Of a stretch of DNA of 64,000 nt, positions 25,145-33,665 are shown in pieces. The number at the start of each line of letters is the position of its first letter. Position 1 is the first letter of the stretch. The stretch is from Alistipes megaguti. GTDB lineage: Bacteria > Bacteroidota > Bacteroidia > Bacteroidales > Rikenellaceae. Position numbers and translations under genes: made by a program. Location of the stretch: contig NZ_LR027382.1 of the NCBI RefSeq assembly GCF_900604385.1, forward strand, positions 2,643,001 to 2,707,000. Reading direction: 5' to 3'. Below the pieces are notes generated by a model. That model ran no database searches and had not been told where the DNA came from. It worked only from the letters and a program-made list of their open reading frames with translations.

Positions 25145-25651
25145 CTATTTGAGGTATTTGATGAAGAGGTATCCGCCGAGGATCTGCAGCAGCATGCCGG
25201 GGATTCCGATGCGGAAATCCTGCAGTGCGGCGGCCAGACTGCCGGTGTAGGCCCATTCAGCGGCCGAGCCGACCACCTGATAGAAGAGCACCACGGCGAG
25301 TAGCATCCAGAGCGATACCCGGCCGAAGCGGCGGGCAGCAAAGCCGGCTGCGGCGGCGAGCAGCAGCGACTTGGTGAGGATGGCCGGCAGCATGGCCGGT
25401 GCGGGCATGGCGAACAGGAGTGCGTTGACCAGCGGTGAAGCGACGGCGGTCAGTACGCCGACCTTCCAGCCGTATTTGTAGGCGGCCACGAGCGTAAAGA
25501 AGTAGATCGGCAACAGCGTCGGACCACCGGCCGGCAGCAGATGGCACAACTGCGGCAGGGCGATGTTGCCCACGATGAACAATGCTGCGACCCAATAGGT
25601 CCGAGCATCCTTGTACTCCAGCGAATGAAGTGTAACCGAATTAGTTGTCAT
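25145..25651 (-). CDS. ECF transporter S-component-like membrane protein
   Basis: A 168-residue, very hydrophobic protein with about five or six membrane helices (for example LFIVGNIALPQLCHLLPAGG, LLPIYFFTLVAAYKYGWKVG and GMLLQILGGYLFIKYL). Size, the LLPIYFFTLVAAYKYG region and the alternating helices fit the substrate-binding S components of energy-coupling-factor vitamin transporters. Those need a shared EcfT/EcfA module, which is not encoded here. The substrate is unknown. It lies 12 bases after the TonB receptor gene and 2 bases before the DUF362 gene, giving a continuous outer-membrane-to-cytoplasm uptake route. The ECF assignment is by pattern; other small permease families are possible. 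Confidence 0.7.
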   Translation of the reverse strand: MTTNSVTLHSLEYKDARTYWVAALFIVGNIALPQLCHLLPAGGPTLLPIYFFTLVAAYKYGWKVGVLTAVASPLVNALLFAMPAPAMLPAILTKSLLLAAAAGFAARRFGRVSLWMLLAVVLFYQVVGSAAEWAYTGSLAAALQDFRIGIPGMLLQILGGYLFIKYLK

Positions 25652-25663
25652 ATCTTATATGTA

Positions 25664-27568
25664 TTAAAAGTTCAACTTGACGCCGCCCCAGGCCGTAGCC
25701 CGCGGCATGGGATATCCGGCCATGATCTCATACCGTTGGGCGAGGAGATTCTCTCCGCGGGCATAGAGGGTCAGCCACCGGTTGACGCGGAACGAGGCCC
25801 GGAGGTTCAAAAGTACGAAATTTTCCTGAATTTCGGGATCGGGGCTCACCGCCGTGTAAAGTCCCTCGACATATTGTACGCCGGCAGTTACCGTCCACCG
25901 TTTTTTCGTGTAGTTCACCCCCGCATGGAGCTTGTGTTCGGGCGAGGCCAGCACGGGGTATTTCATCCACAGGTAGCTGTAGTTGGCATCGACACTCCAC
26001 GCGAGAGAGATTCTCCAGGCGATCTCGGCCTCGACGCCGCGGTTCTCGACCCGCGCTTGGTTGAGCAGTTTCGGGCGGCCGTCGATCCGGACGGTCTGGA
26101 TGATGTTGCATCCCTCGATCCAGAAGAGGTTGACACCGTACGACACGCGCCCTTCACCCGGGCGGTGACTCCAGGCCACTTCGTAGTTCCAGACGCTCTC
26201 GGGCTGCAGATCGGGGTTCTTCATGCCGAACATGTAGAGCTCCTTGATCGTCGGGTTGCGGAAGCCCTTGCTTGCCGAAGCCTTCAGCACACCGTTGCGC
26301 ACGGCCTCGAACGAGACGCCGGCCTGCGGCACCCAGACCGAACCGCTGCGCGTGTGCCAGTCGTAGCGCACGCCGGCGTCGAAGGTGAAGCGCCCGGCCC
26401 GCTGCCGCAATTCGGCATAGCCGGCCACCTCCTCCTCCCGCTCGTCGACGATCGACGACTCGCTGCCGTCCGCCACCGAGCGGTTCCAGGCCTCGCCGAC
26501 GATATGCTGCCAGTCGACACCGGCCGTCAGCCGGCCGCCGCGCCAGAGTGTCAGACTCTGGTAGAGCGACACCCCGAACAGCCGGTCGCGCGAGTTGAAA
26601 CGCTCGGATTGCGGCTCTTCGCCGGCCTCGTATCCGTCGTTGATGCGGTGACGGCCCCAGTTGTAGTAAAATTTCAGCGCTCCGGAGGTGTGGTCGTAGT
26701 CATTCTCGAGGGCCAGCGAGGTCATGCCGCGCGTGATGCGCGAATCGTTGTCGAAGAGCGGCGCCGTGACCGGTCCCGGATTCGAGGCGTTGAAGTGGGT
26801 GACGTTGACGTCGGCCGCAGCGTTCCAGTGGTCCGAAATCTTGTAGCCCAGTTTGGCGAATCCGCCGTACTGTTCGAAGCCCATGTCGGCGCGGTGGCCG
26901 TCCGTGCGGTTGTACGAGGCCGTAACGACACTCGAGAAACGTCCCTTGCGGATGCGGTTGGCGGCCTCGGTCTGCAGCGTGTTCCACGATCCGTAACCGA
27001 CATTCAGGTCGGTGCGGATCCCCTCTTCGGCCTGTCGCCGGGTGACGATGTTGATCACACCGCCCATGGCGTTCGACCCGTAGAGCACCGATGCCGGGCC
27101 GCGCACGACCTCCACGCGTTCGGCCAGCATCGACTGGCAGGCGTCGGCGATCGGATGGCCGAAGATGCCCATGTACTGGGGCTGGCCGTCGATCAGCACG
27201 AGCATCTGCGACGTGGCGCCGCCGCCCAGACCCCGCAGACTCATCCCGCCGGCAGCTCCGGTCGAGACCCCGTATCCCATCACGCCGCGCGACGTGACGA
27301 AGAGCCCCGGCACCTGCTCCGTGAGCAGCGGCAGCAGCGAGGATTCCTGACGCTGTTCGATCTCCGGACGGCCGACGACCGAGACGGTCATCGGCAGGTG
27401 GCGGATATCGGCGGCGTAGCGCGTCCCGGTCACCACGACCGAGTCGATCGGCACGTTGCGGGTTGCAGCCTCCGCGGCCGGTGCCTCCTCCGTTTCGGGA
27501 CGGGCCGTGACGACGCCTGCCAGCAATGTGCAGACGGTCAGCAGGATCATTGCCCTATTTCGTCTCAT
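25664..27568 (-). CDS. TonB-dependent receptor, BtuB/siderophore-receptor-like
   Basis: A 634-residue outer-membrane receptor. It has a signal peptide (about 1-22), a TonB-box-like SVVVTGTR near residue 43, a plug domain (about 50-170: VPGLFVTSRGVMGYG, MSLRGLGGGATSQMLVLIDG, RVEVVRGPASVLYGSNAMGG, VINIVTRR) and a 22-strand-type barrel ending in GGVKLNF. The size and lack of an N-terminal extension place it with vitamin B12, heme or metal-chelate receptors rather than with SusC. The ligand is unknown. It overlaps the DUF1893 gene by 14 bases and is followed by the S-component gene. Confidence 0.93.
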   Translation of the reverse strand: MRRNRAMILLTVCTLLAGVVTARPETEEAPAAEAATRNVPIDSVVVTGTRYAADIRHLPMTVSVVGRPEIEQRQESSLLPLLTEQVPGLFVTSRGVMGYGVSTGAAGGMSLRGLGGGATSQMLVLIDGQPQYMGIFGHPIADACQSMLAERVEVVRGPASVLYGSNAMGGVINIVTRRQAEEGIRTDLNVGYGSWNTLQTEAANRIRKGRFSSVVTASYNRTDGHRADMGFEQYGGFAKLGYKISDHWNAAADVNVTHFNASNPGPVTAPLFDNDSRITRGMTSLALENDYDHTSGALKFYYNWGRHRINDGYEAGEEPQSERFNSRDRLFGVSLYQSLTLWRGGRLTAGVDWQHIVGEAWNRSVADGSESSIVDEREEEVAGYAELRQRAGRFTFDAGVRYDWHTRSGSVWVPQAGVSFEAVRNGVLKASASKGFRNPTIKELYMFGMKNPDLQPESVWNYEVAWSHRPGEGRVSYGVNLFWIEGCNIIQTVRIDGRPKLLNQARVENRGVEAEIAWRISLAWSVDANYSYLWMKYPVLASPEHKLHAGVNYTKKRWTVTAGVQYVEGLYTAVSPDPEIQENFVLLNLRASFRVNRWLTLYARGENLLAQRYEIMAGYPMPRATAWGGVKLNF

Positions 27569-28028
27569 GCTCCGCGGTTTTTGTCTGTTCCTTCATGCGG
27601 CGGATAAACTCCCCGATGCGCGGCAGGCACTCCTCGGGCGTGCGGGCGTCGGCACAGAGCTGCTCGACGGGGCAGATGCCCGTTCCGGCGCGGTTGATGA
27701 TGTGCTCTGCGACGGTCTCATACTCCACGGGGATGCCGGCCGCGGCGAGCAATTCCAGGGCCGGACGGCTCACCGTGCGGGCGTAGAGCCTCCGTACTTC
27801 TCCGACGGCCATCAGCGCCGCAGCCCCCTTGCCGACCACCTTGTCGGCGACAAAGGCCCCGCGCAGCAGTTCGGGCTCCTCGTGCAGCAGCCGCCACAGA
27901 TCGCTTACTCCGCGCTGGTGGAACGAACGCACGATCTCCCCGTTGCGGACCACACACGAGCACCCTTCGGCATACAACCGCTCGATGGCCCGGCGATTCT
28001 CTGGATCTTCTTCCTGTGTCTGTTTCAT
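27555..28028 (-). CDS. DUF1893 protein (TM1506-like)
   Basis: A 157-residue cytoplasmic protein. It fits DUF1893: CSCVVRNGEIVRSFHQRGVS, LWRLLHEEPELLRGAFVADK, VVGKGAAALMAVGEV, and conserved cysteines near the end (GICPVEQLC). The Thermotoga member TM1506 has a cytidine-deaminase-like fold, but no activity is established. A modifying enzyme for the imported compound is a reasonable guess only. It is the first gene of the four-gene operon; the -7 element is 21 bases upstream of its ATG, and its end overlaps the receptor gene. Confidence 0.85.
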   Translation of the reverse strand: MKQTQEEDPENRRAIERLYAEGCSCVVRNGEIVRSFHQRGVSDLWRLLHEEPELLRGAFVADKVVGKGAAALMAVGEVRRLYARTVSRPALELLAAAGIPVEYETVAEHIINRAGTGICPVEQLCADARTPEECLPRIGEFIRRMKEQTKTAEHETK

Positions 28029-28048
28029 GTTTTTCCGTTTTGATACAG

Positions 28049-28056
28049 CAAATATA
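28049..28056 (-). promoter_or_regulatory. -7 element of the DUF1893-TonB-ECF-DUF362 operon
   Basis: TATATTTG on the minus strand, 20 bases before the ATG at 28028. The short leader leaves no room for a riboswitch between promoter and gene. Confidence 0.6.
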
Positions 28057-28182
28057 CATCGAAATCGCCCAATCCGATTAGCTGAATTACGGAACTTGCT
28101 ACCCGTTTTACGGATGGACTCCTGCCTGCATTCCGCCTTCCTTCCGTTCTGCCTTCTTCTTGCTTCGCTTCTTCCTGCCCGG

Positions 28183-28191
28183 CCCCCCCCC
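28183..28191. repeat. C9 run at the end of a pyrimidine-rich stretch
   Basis: Nine C lie at the right end of about 75 bases (28120-28200) that are strongly pyrimidine-biased on the plus strand, about 130 bases upstream of the DUF1893 promoter. Confidence 0.85.
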
Positions 28192-28208
28192 TGCTCACCC
28201 GCACATTA

Positions 28209-28241
28209 AAACCCGCCACTCCATGCGCGGAGGGCGGGTTT
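28209..28241 (-). terminator. Terminator of the rho-nuclease operon
   Basis: The stem AAACCCGCC, one mismatch, CTCC, loop ATGCGC, GGAG, GGCGGGTTT gives 13 pairs, followed by TTAATG on the minus strand. It starts 30 bases after the nuclease stop. Confidence 0.75.
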
Positions 28242-28270
28242 GTCGTGCGGACGATGTGCCGTATCGTGCT

Positions 28271-29041
28271 CTATCCGTAGATTTCGTTCAGCAGCCGGGC
28301 CAATCGCAATCCGGCGCGCAGCAGTTGCCGTTCGACCACCGGGGTGAAACGCGCTACGTAGTCGTAGGAGATCTCCGCCCCCTGGGGCGAGGCGTCGTAG
28401 ACCTCCGTGCACAAGGCATGGGTTTCGCGGGCCCACGCTTCGGGGGTCCCGGCCTCCTCCCTGCGCTGCTCGGATTTCGGCAGTCGGTCCACCTGCTTCG
28501 CCCACTCCGAGTAGCTCCACCGGTGCCCCGCCTCGGGCAGATCCGTGTCCCAGACCGAGTGGAGGTTGGTCGGCCGGCCAAAGAAGCGTACCGCGCGGCG
28601 GTTGCCGCCCAGATCGCTCAGCCGGCCCAAGTGCATCGGGCAGTGCATGTCCCCCACCAGGTGGATCAGCATCCGCAGTTTGACGGCTTCCTCGGCGGGT
28701 GTCAGACCCCCGGCCTTCAGCGTGGAGGTGATCTCCTCGACGGCCCGCAGCACATCTCCCTCGGGAATACGACGGGCCTCGTCGAACGTCTGTCCATGCT
28801 CGACATTCAGATAGTGCCACGTCTTCGTTCGTGCATATTCAGGCGTATGGCTGGCATTGTCCATCCAGTTCGACCAATAGACGGGCGACTGTCCGTCGAG
28901 CAGCTGCCCGATCTTTTTGGCTGCTTTTCGCGTCAGGTGGCGTTCGGCAATGGCGGCCGTCACGTCGTGACCCTTCTGCCCCCAACCGAAAGCCGTGGTG
29001 GAGATCAGAAGTGTCAACGCGAACAGAATCAGTCGTTTCAT
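28271..29041 (-). CDS. Secreted S1/P1-type zinc nuclease
   Basis: A 256-residue exported enzyme of the S1/P1 nuclease and phospholipase C fold. The signal peptide ends before Trp (TTAFG then WGQKGHDVTAAIAERHL), so the mature N-terminal Trp that binds zinc in this family is present. Further zinc ligands are seen in NWMDNAS, TWHYLNVEH, LIHLVGDMHCPMHLG and LHSVWDTDL. It probably degrades single-stranded nucleic acid or removes 3' phosphates in the periplasm, releasing nucleosides. It lies 18 bases after rho and is probably co-transcribed with it. Confidence 0.92.
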   Translation of the reverse strand: MKRLILFALTLLISTTAFGWGQKGHDVTAAIAERHLTRKAAKKIGQLLDGQSPVYWSNWMDNASHTPEYARTKTWHYLNVEHGQTFDEARRIPEGDVLRAVEEITSTLKAGGLTPAEEAVKLRMLIHLVGDMHCPMHLGRLSDLGGNRRAVRFFGRPTNLHSVWDTDLPEAGHRWSYSEWAKQVDRLPKSEQRREEAGTPEAWARETHALCTEVYDASPQGAEISYDYVARFTPVVERQLLRAGLRLARLLNEIYG

Positions 29042-29059
29042 GGTGTCCGAACGCCGTTT

Positions 29060-30856
29060 CTAATGATTCATCGTGGCGAGGAACTCCTCGTTCGTGTCGG
29101 TGAGTCCCATCTGCTTCTGGAGGAACTCCATGGCCTCGACGGGCGTCATGTCCGAGAGGTATTTGCGCAGCACCCACGTGCGGTTCATCACGTTACGCGG
29201 CAGCAGCAGATCCTCGCGGCGCGTACCCGAAGCGATGACGTCGACGGCCGGGTAGACACGTTTGTTGGCCAGTTTGCGGTCCAGCTGCAGCTCCATGTTG
29301 CCCGTACCCTTGAACTCCTCGAAGATCACCTCGTCCATTTTCGAGCCGGTGTCGATCAGGGCCGTGGCGATGATCGTCAGCGAACCCTTCTCCTCCGTGT
29401 TGCGGGCGGCACCGAAGAAGCGCTTGGGTTTGTGCAGGGCGTTGGCGTCGACACCTCCCGAGAGGACCTTGCCCGAGGCCGGCTGTACGGAGTTGTAGGC
29501 CCGGGCCAGACGCGTGATCGAGTCGAGGAAGATCACCACGTCGTGGCCGCACTCGACCATGCGCTTGGCCTTCTCGAGGACCATTTCGGCCACCTTCACG
29601 TGGCGCGAAGCCTGCTCGTCGAAGGTCGAGGCAACGACTTCGGCCTTCACGTTGCGGGCCATCTCGGTCACCTCCTCCGGACGCTCGTCGATCAGCAGCA
29701 CGATCATGTAGACCTCCGGGTGGTTGTCCGCAATGGCGTTGGCGATCGACTGCAGCAGCATCGTCTTACCCGTCTTGGGCTGGGCGACGATCAGGGCTCG
29801 CTGCCCCTTGCCGATCGGCGAGAAGAGGTCGACGATACGTGTCGACATGTTGTTGTGTCCGTTGCCCGTCAGGCAGAACTTTTCGCTCGGGAACAACTGC
29901 GTCATGTATTCGAACTGCACGCGGTCGCGGATGTATTCGGGTTTCAGTCCGTTGATCTCGTTCACGCGCACCAGCGGGAAGTACTTTTCGCCCTCCTTCG
30001 GCGGACGGATCGTACCGTTGACCGTATCGCCCGGCTTCAGTCCGAAGAGCTTGATCTGCGAGGGCGAGACGTAGATGTCGTCCGGTGAATTGAGGTAGTT
30101 GTAGTCGGCCGAGCGGAGGAATCCGTAGCCGTCGGGCATGATCTCCAGCACGCCCTCGCCCTCGATTTCACCGGCGAAGTCGTCCTTGGTGATGATCTCG
30201 TCATCCAGCGAGCGGGACGCGGCTTCCGCCGTGTGGGGCTGCTGCGGCTGTGAATCTGCCGTTGTCGCCTGCTGGGGCTGCTGCTGGTTTTTGGGCTTGC
30301 GGCCCCGGCGCTTGGGTTCGGCCGGGGTGCTTTCCGGAGTGTTTTCCGGGACGGCTGCCGGCTGGGATGCCTCCGGCAGCGAAGCCGCTTCCGATACGGC
30401 GGCCGGCTCCATCTGAAGTTCGGGGTCGGGTGTCATCTGCTTCTTCTCTGTCCGGTTCCGTCGCTGTCCCTTCTGGAAACGCGGGGCCTTCGGCGCATGT
30501 TCCGCCGTCTCCTCCGGAGCCGCTTCCGATGTTGCCTCACTCCCGGCCGCCTCCTGCGGTTCTGCGGGGCGGGCTGCCTCCGGGGCGGAAACCGCTTCCG
30601 AGGCCGCTTCAACCTTGGCCAGACGCGGACGACGTCCCCGTTTGGCCTTCGGAGCCTCGCCGGTCTGCGGGGCTGCATCCGGACGGGACGCCGCCTCCGC
30701 TGCGGGGGCCTCTTCCGGGGCGCCTTCTGCGGCCACGCCGGCTATCTTTTCCATCAATTCGCGCTTTTTCACCATCACATTCCCAATGCCGAGCGCTTTT
30801 GCGATTTCACGCAATTCGGCCAGCGTTTTTCCTTCGAGCGCTTTCAGATCCTGCAT
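29060..30856 (-). CDS. rho: Transcription termination factor Rho with long disordered insert
   Basis: A 598-residue Rho, about 180 residues longer than the E. coli form. Order: Rho_N SAP-like helix domain (about 1-45, MQDLKALEGKTLAELREIAK), an Ala/Glu/Pro/Gln-rich low-complexity insert (about 45-215), the RNA-binding cold-shock-like domain (about 222-300, LEIMPDGYGFLRSADYNYLN), then the RecA-type ATPase with Walker A QPKTGKTMLLQ near residue 355 and Walker B MIVLLIDERPEEV near 385. Such inserts occur in other Bacteroidota Rho proteins; in Bacteroides thetaiotaomicron the disordered region is reported to drive condensate formation. A -7 element lies at 30925-30932. Confidence 0.97.
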   Translation of the reverse strand: MQDLKALEGKTLAELREIAKALGIGNVMVKKRELMEKIAGVAAEGAPEEAPAAEAASRPDAAPQTGEAPKAKRGRRPRLAKVEAASEAVSAPEAARPAEPQEAAGSEATSEAAPEETAEHAPKAPRFQKGQRRNRTEKKQMTPDPELQMEPAAVSEAASLPEASQPAAVPENTPESTPAEPKRRGRKPKNQQQPQQATTADSQPQQPHTAEAASRSLDDEIITKDDFAGEIEGEGVLEIMPDGYGFLRSADYNYLNSPDDIYVSPSQIKLFGLKPGDTVNGTIRPPKEGEKYFPLVRVNEINGLKPEYIRDRVQFEYMTQLFPSEKFCLTGNGHNNMSTRIVDLFSPIGKGQRALIVAQPKTGKTMLLQSIANAIADNHPEVYMIVLLIDERPEEVTEMARNVKAEVVASTFDEQASRHVKVAEMVLEKAKRMVECGHDVVIFLDSITRLARAYNSVQPASGKVLSGGVDANALHKPKRFFGAARNTEEKGSLTIIATALIDTGSKMDEVIFEEFKGTGNMELQLDRKLANKRVYPAVDVIASGTRREDLLLPRNVMNRTWVLRKYLSDMTPVEAMEFLQKQMGLTDTNEEFLATMNH

Positions 30857-30924
30857 ATAAATATGTCTTCTTGAATGAGATTTTTCAAAACCGAACGGCC
30901 GTCCGGTTCTTTGGAATACTGTTG

Positions 30925-30954
30925 CAAAGATAGTGCATTATTTTGAATTACAAA
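30925..30954 (-). promoter_or_regulatory. rho promoter
   Basis: TATCTTTG (30925-30932) and TTTG (30951-30954) on the minus strand, spaced 18 bases, about 70 bases before the rho ATG. Confidence 0.65.
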
Positions 30955-31123
30955 ATAAAAAGCGATTTATGGACTTCGTTTGCACGACGTTCGAACCTTC
31001 CGGACAATGAAAATACCTAAAATTGGCGATTGCCGCGAATGGAAAAATCCCCGACCTTTGTCCCTGAACAATCGACCGCAGATTCCGCCATTGAATTGTT
31101 TGTATTGTTAATGTTTGTGTGTG

Positions 31124-31156
31124 AAAAACCCTTTCGCCGTGTCGGAAGGGTTTTTT
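31124..31156. terminator. Second terminator downstream of the mannosidase operon
   Basis: The stem AAAAACCCTT plus TC, closing with GG plus AAGGGTTTTT, has T runs in both directions. It would act as a backup terminator for leftward transcription before rho. Confidence 0.75.
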
Positions 31157-31310
31157 ATTGGGGGCAGTCTTCGATCCGGGCTGCGGAGATGACGGGGACT
31201 GTGGGACCGGTGGAAACTGCGAGGCCTGTTGAAACAGCGGGAACGACAGGAAATGCGGGGTGTCGGGGACACTTGCACCGTGTGTCGGGGCAGCGCCGCG
31301 GATCCAAACG

Positions 31311-31346
31311 GAAATCCCGGCCTTCGGGTTGGAAGGTCGGGATTTC
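31311..31346 (-). terminator. Terminator of the mannosidase operon
   Basis: The stem GAAATCCCG, mismatch, CCTTC, loop GGGTTG, GAAGG, mismatch, CGGGATTTC lies 40 bases after the last GH92 stop. The T tail is weak. Confidence 0.6.
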
Positions 31347-31385
31347 GGTGTGGCGGTCGGGCGGATGACCCGCTGCCGCAGCGCG

Positions 31386-33653
31386 TTATTCGGCGGCGGG
31401 TCCGGCCTGCATGTCGAAGCGGACCGTGGCGCCCTCCTTCAGCTCCGAATAGCGCAGGAAGGGTTCTGCCAGCGGCTTTCCGTCGAACGACATCTTGCCG
31501 ACATAGCGGTTTTCGGGGCTGTTCTGCGGGGCCTCGATCTCGATCTTTTGGCCGTTCTCCAGATGGATCGTCGCGTGGCGGAACAACGGTGCTCCGACGG
31601 CATACTCGTCCGCTCCCGGGCAAACGGGATAGAATCCCAGGGCCGAGAAGACATACCAGGCCGAGGTCTGGCCGTTGTCCTCGTCGCCGCAGTAACCGTC
31701 GGGCTGCGCCTTGTAGAGGCGGTTCATCACCTCACGCACCCAATACTGGGCCTTGGCCGGTTTGCCGGCGTAGTCGTAGAGGTAGATCATGTGCTGCGCG
31801 GGCTGGTTGCCGTGGGCGTAGTTGCCCATGTTGGCCACCTGCATCTCGGTGATCTCGTGGATGCGCTGTCCGTAGTAGCTGTCGTCGTAAATGGGCGGAA
31901 CGACGAAGACCGAATCCAGCATTTTCGAGAATTCGGCTTTGCCGCCCATCAACTCTGCGAGACCCTCGACGTCGTGGAAGACCGACCACGTGTAGTGCCA
32001 GGCATTGCCTTCGGTGTAGGCGTCGCCCCACTTGTAGGGGCTGAACGGCGTCTGGAACGTGCCGTCCTCGTTGCGGCCGCGCATGAGCCGCGTCTCCGGG
32101 TCGAAGACGTTGCGGTAGTTCTGCGCCGCCTTTTCGAGCAGTTCGGCATCCTCCGTGCGGCCCAGCTTGCGGGCCACCTGGGCAATGCACCAGTCGTCGT
32201 AGGCATACTCCAGCGTGCGGGCCACGTTTTCGTTGATCCCGACGTTGTAGGGGACGTATCCCAGCGAATTGTAGTACTCGTGGCCGAGGCGGCCGGTTGA
32301 CGATACGGTCGGATGAACCTGCGTGCGGCCGCTCAGCATGGCGTCATAGAGTTCCTCGACATCTTCGGCCGGGGTGATGCCCTTCAGAATGGCGTCCGAG
32401 ACGACCGATGCCGAGTTGTTGCCCACCATGCAGCCGCGGTGTCCGGGCGATGCCCACTCGGGCAGAAAGCCGCTCTCGCGCCACGTGTTGGCCAGTCCGG
32501 CCTGGATCTCGGCGTTGATGGACGGATAGACCAGATTCAGCAGCGGGAACAGACAGCGGAACGTATCCCAGAAGCCCGTGTCGGTGTACATGTATCCGGG
32601 CCGCACCTCACCGTTGTAGGGGCTGTAATGGATCGGATTCCCCGCGGCATCCATCTCGTAAAACTTGCGCGGGAAGAGCGTCGAGCGGTAGAGACACGAG
32701 TAGAAGGTGCGCAGCTGGTCGACACTGCCGCCCGAGACCTCGATACGTCCGAGCACCTCGTCCCAGCGCGCCTGCGCCTTCGCCTTCACCGTCTCGAAAT
32801 CATCCGCTCCGAGTTCGGTTTCGAGGTTGCGAAGAGCCTGCTCCGGCGAGATGAACGACGAGGCGATGCGCAACGTCACCCGTTCACCGCGGTGGGTCGT
32901 GAAGTGCACCTTGGCTACGGCATGGTCGCCCTCCGCGGACTTGCCGCCCTCGGGCTTGAGCAGCCGGCTGCCGGCCTTGTAGGAGGCGGGGTTGTCCGTC
33001 AGTTCGACGGCCGAGAAGGGCTTGTCGAAGCGGATGACAAACCAGTTGCGGAAGTTTTCGGGCACGCCGCCGCTGTTGCGCGTCGTGTAGCCGGCCAGGG
33101 TGTGGTCGTCGACCATCTCCACGCGCGAACCGCAGTCGAAGGCGTCGACGACGACGCCCGACTCTCCGGATTCGGGGAAGGTGAAGCGCATCACGGCGGC
33201 CCGTTCGGTCGGGGTCACCTCGGCCACGATGTCATGGTCGGCCAGGTAGACCGAATAGTAATAGGGCTTTGCCTCTTCGGACTGGTGCGAGAACCAGCTC
33301 TGACGCGACTCCTCGTCCAGCTTGTCGTTGCCGCGCACGGGCATCACCGCAAACTGGCCGTAGTCGTTGATCCACGGCGAGGGCTGGTGGGTCTGTTTCA
33401 GTCCGCGGATGGTGTGGGCGTTGTAGGTGTAGGCCCAGCCGTCGCCCATCTTGCCCGTCTGGGGCGTCCAGAAGTTCATGCCCCACGGTAGGGCTACGGC
33501 CGGATAGGTGTTGCCCGTCGAGAGGGCGAATTCCGACTGCGTGCCCATGAGCGTGGTGACGTACTCGCTCGGGCGCAGGGCCGTTTGCGGCTGCGGAGTC
33601 TCGCAGCAGGCCGCCGCTCCCAGGGCGCAGGCCAGGATCCAAAATTGTTTCAT
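31386..33653 (-). CDS. GH92 alpha-mannosidase lipoprotein
   Basis: A 755-residue GH92 enzyme. The lipoprotein-like signal is MKQFWILACALGAAAC. The N-terminal beta-sandwich (about 30-260) begins with the usual YVTTLMGTQSEFALSTGNTY and is followed by the (alpha/alpha)6 catalytic domain. GH92 markers seen are TDTGFWDTFRCLFPLL, EWASPGHRGCMVGNN, AYTEGNAWHYTWSVFHDVEG, NQPAQHMIYLYDYAG and DNGQTSAWYVFSALGFYPVC. GH92 enzymes are calcium-dependent exo-alpha-mannosidases that act with inversion; linkage (1,2 or 1,3 and others) cannot be read here. It is the last gene of a four-gene glycan operon, 12 bases after the GH92-GH125 gene. Confidence 0.95.
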   Translation of the reverse strand: MKQFWILACALGAAACCETPQPQTALRPSEYVTTLMGTQSEFALSTGNTYPAVALPWGMNFWTPQTGKMGDGWAYTYNAHTIRGLKQTHQPSPWINDYGQFAVMPVRGNDKLDEESRQSWFSHQSEEAKPYYYSVYLADHDIVAEVTPTERAAVMRFTFPESGESGVVVDAFDCGSRVEMVDDHTLAGYTTRNSGGVPENFRNWFVIRFDKPFSAVELTDNPASYKAGSRLLKPEGGKSAEGDHAVAKVHFTTHRGERVTLRIASSFISPEQALRNLETELGADDFETVKAKAQARWDEVLGRIEVSGGSVDQLRTFYSCLYRSTLFPRKFYEMDAAGNPIHYSPYNGEVRPGYMYTDTGFWDTFRCLFPLLNLVYPSINAEIQAGLANTWRESGFLPEWASPGHRGCMVGNNSASVVSDAILKGITPAEDVEELYDAMLSGRTQVHPTVSSTGRLGHEYYNSLGYVPYNVGINENVARTLEYAYDDWCIAQVARKLGRTEDAELLEKAAQNYRNVFDPETRLMRGRNEDGTFQTPFSPYKWGDAYTEGNAWHYTWSVFHDVEGLAELMGGKAEFSKMLDSVFVVPPIYDDSYYGQRIHEITEMQVANMGNYAHGNQPAQHMIYLYDYAGKPAKAQYWVREVMNRLYKAQPDGYCGDEDNGQTSAWYVFSALGFYPVCPGADEYAVGAPLFRHATIHLENGQKIEIEAPQNSPENRYVGKMSFDGKPLAEPFLRYSELKEGATVRFDMQAGPAAE

Positions 33654-33665
33654 CAGGTTCGGTTA

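Larger units (their letters stand above)
30857..31385. other. Intergenic region between rho and the mannosidase operon
   Basis: About 530 bases. It holds the rho promoter and two hairpin terminators (31124-31156 and 31311-31346). The rest shows no gene or repeat. Confidence 0.7.

Noticed and set aside
25541..27607. 688-codon open frame on the plus strand
   Set aside because: Antisense to the TonB receptor gene, no recognisable content.
28029..28270. Possible cobalamin riboswitch before the TonB receptor operon
   Set aside because: No B12-box-like sequence was seen, and the -7 element lies only 20 bases before the first ATG, leaving no transcribed leader.
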